A DNA stretch of 64,000 nucleotides from Pelomonas sp963422775 (lineage in GTDB: Bacteria > Pseudomonadota > Gammaproteobacteria > Burkholderiales > Burkholderiaceae_C). The stretch covers positions 186,001 through 250,000 of the forward strand of contig CAUJSJ030000037.1 in NCBI GenBank assembly GCA_963422775.4. Reading direction: 5' to 3'. Under the pieces are notes generated by a model. It saw only the letters and a list, made by a program, of their open reading frames with translations, was not told the origin of the DNA and did not search any database. A program made the translations under genes and the position numbers. Below are positions 58,522 through 64,000 of this stretch, piece after piece (positions within the stretch are counted from its first letter, which is position 1; each line of letters starts with the position of its first letter).

Positions 58522-59739
58522 ATGCAAGCCACCCCTCCCTTCAACCGCCGCCTCGGCCTCATCGCCGGCGCCACCGCCCTGGTCGCTCTCGGCGCCATCG
58601 GCTTCGGCCAGTTCAGCCAGCCGGCCCTGGCCAACTCGGGGCCGGCCGCGCCGCCGGCCACGCCGGTGTCCGTCGCCCAGGTGGTCAGCCAGGACGTGGC
58701 CGCCTGGAACGAGTTCTCCGGCCGCCTCGAAGCCGTGGAGCGCGTGGACGTGCGCGCCCGCGTGTCCGGCGCCGTGCAGGCCGTGCATTTCCGCGAGGGC
58801 AGCCTCGTGAAGGCAGGTGACCTGCTGGTCACCATCGACCCCGCGCCCTACCAGAGCGAGGTGGCCCGCCTGGAAGCCCAGGTGGCCGCTGCGCAGGCCC
58901 GCGTGACCTACACGGCCAGCGAAGCCCAGCGCGCCAAGTCGCTGCTGGAAGAACGCGCCGTGGCCCGCCGCGAGTTCGACGAGAAGGACAACGCCGCCCG
59001 TGAAGGCGCCGCCAACCTGCGCGCCGCGCAGGCTGCGCTGCAGTCGGCCCAGCTCAGCCTGGGCTACACGCAGGTGCGCGCACCGGTGGCCGGCCGTGTC
59101 GGCAGGATCGAGGTGACGCAGGGCAACCTGGTCGCGGCGGGTGCCGGCGCGCCGGTGCTGACGACGCTGGTGTCGGTCAGCCCGATCTACGCCAGCTTTG
59201 ACGCGGACGAGAAGGTCGTGCGTGAAGCGCTGGCCTCGCTGCCCGGCGGCGCGGCGGAGCGCAAAGGCATGGAGCGCATCCCTGTGGAGATGCTGGCCGG
59301 CAGCGACAAGAGCGTGACCGGCAGGCTGCAGCTCGTCGACAACCAGGTGGACGCCAAGAGTGGCACGTTGCGCGTTCGTGCCGTCTTCGACAACAAGGAC
59401 GGCGGCCTGATCCCCGGCCAGTTTGCCAAGCTGCGCATGGGCCAGGCCAAGAATGAAGCCGCGCTGCTGGTGAACGAGCGCGCCGTGGGCACCGACCAGG
59501 ACAAGCGCTACGTCATCGTCGTCGGCCAGGGCAACCAGGCCGAGTGGCGGCCGGTGACGCTGGGCGCCAACGTGAACGGCCTGCGCGTCGTGACCAGCGG
59601 GCTGAAGGCCGGCGAGCGTGTCGTCGTCGGCGGCGTGCAGCGGGTGAGGCCGGGTTCGGTCCTTGCGCCCAAGGACGTCGCGATGGACGCCAAGCCCGAG
59701 CTGGCCGCGCAGCAAGCCGCCGCGAAGAAAACCTCCTGA
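58522..59739 (+). CDS. RND efflux periplasmic adaptor, MexE-like
   Basis: 405 residues; N-terminal membrane/signal segment LGLIAGATALVALGAIGFGQ. Adaptor domains: barrel-sandwich halves (RVSGAVQAVHFREGSLVKAG, VRAPVAGRVGRIEVTQGNLV), a coiled-coil hairpin (VARLEAQVAAAQARVTYTAS), beta barrel (SPIYASFDADEKVVREALAS), membrane-proximal domain and a Lys/Ala tail. Operon with permease and outer-membrane factor; 80 bp with hairpins separate it from the permease. Confidence 0.93.
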   Translation: MQATPPFNRRLGLIAGATALVALGAIGFGQFSQPALANSGPAAPPATPVSVAQVVSQDVAAWNEFSGRLEAVERVDVRARVSGAVQAVHFREGSLVKAGDLLVTIDPAPYQSEVARLEAQVAAAQARVTYTASEAQRAKSLLEERAVARREFDEKDNAAREGAANLRAAQAALQSAQLSLGYTQVRAPVAGRVGRIEVTQGNLVAAGAGAPVLTTLVSVSPIYASFDADEKVVREALASLPGGAAERKGMERIPVEMLAGSDKSVTGRLQLVDNQVDAKSGTLRVRAVFDNKDGGLIPGQFAKLRMGQAKNEAALLVNERAVGTDQDKRYVIVVGQGNQAEWRPVTLGANVNGLRVVTSGLKAGERVVVGGVQRVRPGSVLAPKDVAMDAKPELAAQQAAAKKTS

Positions 59740-59761
59740 TCTAGCCCACCCCTCACCACGA

Positions 59762-59799
59762 GCCCCGCTTTGCGGGCCGGTTCAGCCGGCTTGCGGGGC
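59762..59799 (+). other. Hairpin element between adaptor and permease genes
   Basis: GCCCCGC (59762-59768) with GCGGGGC (59793-59799), inner GCCGG-TTCAG-CCGGC (59776-59790); a competing hairpin CCCGC-TTT-GCGGG (59764-59776) is possible. Followed by TGGAG, the permease Shine-Dalgarno. It may tune the adaptor-to-permease ratio. Confidence 0.5.
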
Positions 59800-59819
59800 G
59801 CGTGCTGTCTGGAGCACCC

Positions 59820-62800
59820 ATGAACCTTTCCAAATTCTTCATCGACCGCCCCATCTTTGCGGGCGTGCTGTCGCTGCTGATCTTCATCGGCGGCCTGCTG
59901 TCGATCCGCGCGCTGCCGATCTCGGAATACCCCGACGTCGTGCCGCCCTCGGTCGTCGTGCGCGCCCAGTACCCCGGCGCCAACCCCAAGGTCATCGCCG
60001 AGACGGTGGCCACGCCACTCGAAGAGGCCATCAACGGCACCGAGGACATGCTCTACATGAGCAGCCAGGCGACGACGGACGGCCTGATGACACTGACCGT
60101 CAGCTTCAAGCTCGGCACCGACCCCGACAAGGCGCAGCAGCTGGTGCAGAACCGCGTGTCGCAGGCCGAGGCGCGGCTGCCCGAGGAGGTCAAGCGCCTG
60201 GGCGTGACGACCGTCAAGAGCAGCCCCGACCTGACCATGGTCGTGCACCTGACCTCGCCCAACGAGCGCTACGACATGACCTATCTGCGCAACTACGCGC
60301 TGCTCAACGTCAAGGACCGCCTGGCGCGCATCCAGGGCGTCGGGCAGGTGCAGTTGTTCGGCTCGGGCGACTATTCGATGCGCATCTGGCTGGACCCACA
60401 GAAGGTGGCCGAGCACGGCCTGTCGGCCAGCGACGTGGTGGCCGCCATCCGCAGCCAGAACGTGCAGGCGGCGGCCGGCGTCGTCGGCGCGTCGCCCGGC
60501 CTGCAGGGCATCGACCTGCAGCTGTCGGTCAATGCGCAAGGCCGCTTGCAGTCCGTCGAAGAGTTCGGCGACATCATCGTCAAGAGCGGCGCCAACGGTG
60601 CGGTGACTCGCCTGCGTGACCTGGGCCGCCTCGAACTCGGCGCGTCGGAATACGCACTGCGCTCGCTGCTGGACAACAAGCCCGCCGTCGCGGTGCCGGT
60701 CTTCCAGGCCCCGGGCGGCAACGCGCTGGACATCTCCAAGAACGTGCGCGCCACGATGGCCGAGCTGAAGGCCGCGATGCCCGAAGGCGTGGACTACACC
60801 ATCGTCTACGACCCGACGCAGTTCGTGCGCGCCTCCATCGAGTCCGTCATCCACACGCTGCTGGAAGCCGTGGCACTGGTGGTGCTGGTCGTCATCCTGT
60901 TCCTGCAGACCTGGCGCGCCTCCATCATTCCGCTGCTGGCCGTGCCGGTGTCCATCATCGGCACCTTCGCCGTCATGCACGGCTTCGGCTTCTCGATCAA
61001 CGCGCTGAGCCTGTTCGGCCTGGTGCTGGCCATCGGCATCGTGGTGGACGACGCCATCGTCGTGGTGGAGAACGTCGAGCGAAACATCGCGTCCGGGCTC
61101 TCACCCCGCGAGGCCACCTACCGCGCGATGCGTGAGGTGTCGGGCCCCATCATCGCCATCGCGCTGACGCTGATCTCGGTCTTCGTGCCGCTGGCTTTCA
61201 TCACCGGCCTGACGGGCCAGTTCTACAAGCAGTTCGCGCTGACCATCGCGATCTCCACCGTCATCTCGGCGATCAACTCGCTGACGCTCTCGCCCGCGCT
61301 TGCCGCGCTGCTGCTGAAGGGCCACGACGCCCCCAAGGACGCGCTGACCCGCGGCATGGACGCCGTGCTGGGCCGCTTCTTCGGCGGCTTCAACAAGCTC
61401 TTCGCGAGCGGCTCGGCCAAGTACGGCAGCGGCGTGAAGACGCTGATGTCGCGCAAGGCCGTGATGATGGTCGTCTACCTCGCGCTGGTGGCAGCGACGG
61501 CGGGCCTGTTCAAGGCCGTGCCCGGCGGCTTCGTGCCGGGGCAGGACAAGCAGTACCTGATCGGCTTCGCCCAGCTGCCCGACGGCGCCACGCTGGACCG
61601 CACCGAAGACGTCATCCGCCGCATGACCGACATCACACTGAAGACACCCGGCGTCGAACACGCAGTGGCCTTCCCCGGCCTGTCGATCAACGGCTTCACC
61701 AACAGCTCGAGCTCGGGCATCGTCTTCGCCACGCTCAAGCCCTTTGACGAGCGCAAGGGCAAGGACCTGTCGGCCGGCGCGATTGCGGGCTCGCTGAACG
61801 CCCAGTACGGCGCCATCGAGGACGCCTTCATCGTCATGTTCCCGCCGCCACCCGTGCAGGGCCTGGGCACGACGGGCGGCTTCAAGCTGCAGCTGCAGGA
61901 CCGCGGCGGCGTGGGCTACGAGGCGCTGGACGGCGCGGTCAAGGCCTTCATGGCCAAGGCCTACAAGACGCCCGAGCTGGCTGGCCTGTTCTCCAGCTAC
62001 CAGGTCAACGTGCCGCAGCTCTTCGCCGACCTCGACCGCACCCGCGCCCGCCAACTCGGCGTGGCCGTGACGGACGTGTTCGACACGATGCAGATCTACC
62101 TCGGCAGCCTGTACGTGAACGACTTCAACAAGTTCGGCCGCACCTACTCCGTGCGCGTGCAGGCGGACGCCGCCTACCGCGCCCGCGCCGAGGACATCGG
62201 CGCGCTGAAGGTGCGCTCGGCCTCGGGCGAGATGGTGCCGCTGGCCGCGCTGATGACCGTCAAGCCCAGCTTCGGCCCCGAGCGCGCGATGCGCTACAAC
62301 GGCTTCCTGTCCGCCGACATCAACGGCGGCGCCGCGCCCGGCTTCTCGTCGGGCCAGGCGCAGGCAGCGGTGGAGCGCATCGCGGCCGAGACGCTGCCGC
62401 CGGGCGTCGGATTCGAGTGGACCGACCTGACCTACCAGGAAAAGATCGCCGGCAACTCGGCGGCGTGGGTCTTCCCGCTGGCCATCCTGCTGGTGTTCCT
62501 GGTGCTGGCCGCGCAGTACGAAAGCCTGACGCTGCCCATCGCCATCCTGCTCATCGTGCCGATGGGTTTGCTGGCGGCGATGGCCGGTGTGTGGCTCAGC
62601 CATGGCGACAACAACGTGTTCACGCAGATCGGTTTGATCGTGCTGGTCGGGCTGTCCGCCAAGAACGCCATCCTGATCGTCGAGTTCGCCCGCGAGCTTG
62701 AGTTTGCTGGCCGCACACCGGTGCAGGCAGCCCTGGAAGCGGCACGGCTGCGGCTGCGCCCGATCCTGATGACGTCGATGGCCTTCGTCATGGGTGTGCT

Positions 62801-63053
62801 GCCGCTGGTGCTCTCCACCGGCGCCGGGGCCGAGATGCGCCAGGCCATGGGCATCGCCGTGTTCTCCGGGATGATCGGCGTGACGCTGTTCGGCCTGTTC
62901 CTGACGCCGTTGTTCTACGTCATCGTGCGTCGCATCACGGGCAACGCGCCGCTGCGCCATCACGGCGGGCAGGTGGCAGCCCCGGCCGCTCCGATTGAAC
63001 CCGCGCAGCACGCCGCCCCCGTGGTCGACGCGCTGCCGCAACGAGGCAAGTGA
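59820..63053 (+). CDS. RND efflux permease, MexF-like (HAE1)
   Basis: 1077 residues from MNLSKFFIDRPIFAGVLSLL (CTGGAG upstream; six codons of an upstream extension are rejected). Two-fold repeated RND architecture: helices after ESVIHTLLEAVALVVLVVIL, with GIVVDDAIVVVENVERN in TM4 (the proton-relay Asp pair), and GLSAKNAILIVEFARELEFA (relay Lys) in TM10. Porter and docking domains lie in two large periplasmic loops. The HAE1/MexF group exports hydrophobic and amphiphilic drugs such as chloramphenicol, quinolones and trimethoprim; the actual substrates here are unknown. Confidence 0.95.
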   Translation: MNLSKFFIDRPIFAGVLSLLIFIGGLLSIRALPISEYPDVVPPSVVVRAQYPGANPKVIAETVATPLEEAINGTEDMLYMSSQATTDGLMTLTVSFKLGTDPDKAQQLVQNRVSQAEARLPEEVKRLGVTTVKSSPDLTMVVHLTSPNERYDMTYLRNYALLNVKDRLARIQGVGQVQLFGSGDYSMRIWLDPQKVAEHGLSASDVVAAIRSQNVQAAAGVVGASPGLQGIDLQLSVNAQGRLQSVEEFGDIIVKSGANGAVTRLRDLGRLELGASEYALRSLLDNKPAVAVPVFQAPGGNALDISKNVRATMAELKAAMPEGVDYTIVYDPTQFVRASIESVIHTLLEAVALVVLVVILFLQTWRASIIPLLAVPVSIIGTFAVMHGFGFSINALSLFGLVLAIGIVVDDAIVVVENVERNIASGLSPREATYRAMREVSGPIIAIALTLISVFVPLAFITGLTGQFYKQFALTIAISTVISAINSLTLSPALAALLLKGHDAPKDALTRGMDAVLGRFFGGFNKLFASGSAKYGSGVKTLMSRKAVMMVVYLALVAATAGLFKAVPGGFVPGQDKQYLIGFAQLPDGATLDRTEDVIRRMTDITLKTPGVEHAVAFPGLSINGFTNSSSSGIVFATLKPFDERKGKDLSAGAIAGSLNAQYGAIEDAFIVMFPPPPVQGLGTTGGFKLQLQDRGGVGYEALDGAVKAFMAKAYKTPELAGLFSSYQVNVPQLFADLDRTRARQLGVAVTDVFDTMQIYLGSLYVNDFNKFGRTYSVRVQADAAYRARAEDIGALKVRSASGEMVPLAALMTVKPSFGPERAMRYNGFLSADINGGAAPGFSSGQAQAAVERIAAETLPPGVGFEWTDLTYQEKIAGNSAAWVFPLAILLVFLVLAAQYESLTLPIAILLIVPMGLLAAMAGVWLSHGDNNVFTQIGLIVLVGLSAKNAILIVEFARELEFAGRTPVQAALEAARLRLRPILMTSMAFVMGVLPLVLSTGAGAEMRQAMGIAVFSGMIGVTLFGLFLTPLFYVIVRRITGNAPLRHHGGQVAAPAAPIEPAQHAAPVVDALPQRGK

Positions 63054-63058
63054 TCATC

Positions 63059-64000
63059 ATGAAATTGAACCTGACCCCACTTTTTGCAGTGCTGCTGCTG
63101 GCGGGCTGTGCGTCGGTCGGCAGCGTCGACCCGACCCAGCTGCCGCAGGCGCCCGTCGCCTACAAGGCCACGGCTGCCAACGATGCCCCCGCGCTGACCG
63201 CCAGCTGGTGGCAGCCCTTTGGCGACCCGGTGCTGGATGACCTCGTCGCCCGGGCGATGGCGGGCAACACGAGCGTGCAGGCGGCGGCCAACCGGCTGGC
63301 CCAGGCCCGCGCAGCGCTGGGCGGCGCCGAGGCCTCGCGACTGCCGCAGCTCGGCGTCGCCGCCGGTGCCGGCCGCGCCGCTGACCCGGGCGCACGGGGC
63401 GTCACGCAGTACAGCGCCGGCCTGAACCTGGCCTACGAGCTGGACCTGGGCGGCCGCCTGTTGCACGAACGCAATGCCAGCGCGCTGGACGTCCGCGCCC
63501 GCGAACAGCTGCTGGCCGATGCCCGCCTGCTGGTGCAGGCCAACGTCGCCCGCGGCTACCTGGCGCTGCGCGCGCTGGACGCCGAGCGCGAGATCGTCAG
63601 AGGCACCGTCGCCGCCTACGGCGAGACACTGTCGCTGACCGAGAAGCGTGCCCGCGCCGGCGACGTGGCCGACCTGGACCTGGCCCGCGTGCGCGCCGAA
63701 CTGGCCGCCAACGAGGCCGAGGCGCTGGCGCTGGACCGGCGCCGGCTGGAGCTGGAGACGGCACTGGCCGTCCTGCTGGGCGAGCCAGCCTCCAACTTCC
63801 GCCTGGCGCCCACCGCGTGGTCGACCGCGCTGCCCGCCGTGCCGGCCGGCCTGCCGAGCGAACTGCTGCAACGCCGCCCCGACCTGGCCGCCGCACGCAG
63901 CCAGCTGCAGGCCGCGCAGGCCCGCGTCGGCGTCGCCCAGGCCGCGTGGTGGCCCAGCCTGTCGCTCACCGCACAAGGCGGTGGCGCATCGAGCGAGCTG
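63059..64000 (+). CDS. Outer-membrane efflux channel, NodT/OprM type, partial
   Basis: Runs off the right edge; 314 residues are visible. Lipoprotein signal MKLNLTPLFAVLLLAGC with the lipidation Cys at residue 17. TolC-fold domains: SWWQPFGDPVLDDLVARAMA, NTSVQAAANRLAQARAALGG, YELDLGGRLLHERNAS, then the second repeat LLQRRPDLAAARSQLQAAQA. With the adaptor and permease it completes a tripartite pump. Confidence 0.93.
   Translation, partial: MKLNLTPLFAVLLLAGCASVGSVDPTQLPQAPVAYKATAANDAPALTASWWQPFGDPVLDDLVARAMAGNTSVQAAANRLAQARAALGGAEASRLPQLGVAAGAGRAADPGARGVTQYSAGLNLAYELDLGGRLLHERNASALDVRAREQLLADARLLVQANVARGYLALRALDAEREIVRGTVAAYGETLSLTEKRARAGDVADLDLARVRAELAANEAEALALDRRRLELETALAVLLGEPASNFRLAPTAWSTALPAVPAGLPSELLQRRPDLAAARSQLQAAQARVGVAQAAWWPSLSLTAQGGGASSEL

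Noticed and set aside
61101..63041. Minus-strand 646-codon frame
   Set aside because: Antisense to the RND permease gene; low-complexity shadow ORF.

Overview
The window looks like a chromosomal segment of a high-GC betaproteobacterium of the order Burkholderiales, most likely from the Rubrivivax/Roseateles/Leptothrix group. The reasons are the very high GC with strong G/C third-position bias, the set of genes (fused indolepyruvate ferredoxin oxidoreductase, gph next to trpE, COG4389 'Gcr' protein, ApaG, a PEP-CTERM protein) and the short GC-rich intergenic hairpin elements. Genus was not established; this is a reading of gene content only. No rRNA, tRNA or CRISPR array was seen.

Layout. 1-5.5 kb: edge of a DUF2167 gene, a small lipoprotein, the large indolepyruvate ferredoxin oxidoreductase and a PEP-CTERM protein. 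5.7-9 kb: a frameshifted beta-repeat surface protein, an Lrp/AsnC regulator coupled to a metallophosphoesterase, and a diguanylate cyclase. 9-14 kb: a secreted metzincin-like protease with a small secreted partner, next to a TPR-LuxR regulator. 14-18 kb: an unusual GNAT/class V aminotransferase fusion, an EamA exporter, an unknown secreted protein and a PEP-mutase/isocitrate-lyase family enzyme. 18-22.7 kb: mgsA translationally coupled to an EAL protein, a 54-residue basic protein with its own terminator, and a FAD dehydrogenase. 22.7-27.8 kb: an accessory patch of lower GC with small orphan proteins, where an IS110-family (IS1111-like) element has split a glutathione S-transferase gene. 27.8-33 kb: MltA, a tiny membrane protein, a frameshifted Gcr gene, ApaG, a periplasmic binding protein and Tag. 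33-36.5 kb: two fasciclin-domain genes, a divergent TetR regulator, rpe and a tyrosine phosphatase. 36.5-42.8 kb: an RND efflux pair and the pseudouridine catabolic pair psuK-psuG. 42.9-48.5 kb: alaC-like aminotransferase, AraC regulator, a methyltransferase, a haloperoxidase-DUF3455 fusion, and gph. 48.5-55.6 kb: a chalcone isomerase-like protein and the tryptophan operon trpE-trpG-ltaE-dinB-trpD-trpC-ung. 55.6-64 kb: a UbiE-like methyltransferase, a small secreted peptide, a LysR regulator, and a divergent operon of a catalytically degenerate alpha/beta hydrolase plus a complete MexEF-OprN-like efflux system running off the right edge.

The strongest unannotated signals are: a 26-codon trp leader peptide with three Trp codons upstream of trpE; a hairpin element between trpE and trpG whose stem contains the trpG Shine-Dalgarno; an IS insertion whose target site can be rebuilt exactly from the GST reading frame; a recurring TCTAGAATCG-like motif 6-7 nt before start codons that lack a Shine-Dalgarno, suggesting many leaderless genes; a two-copy structured intergenic repeat with compensatory changes; and two single-base frameshifts that should be checked against raw reads.
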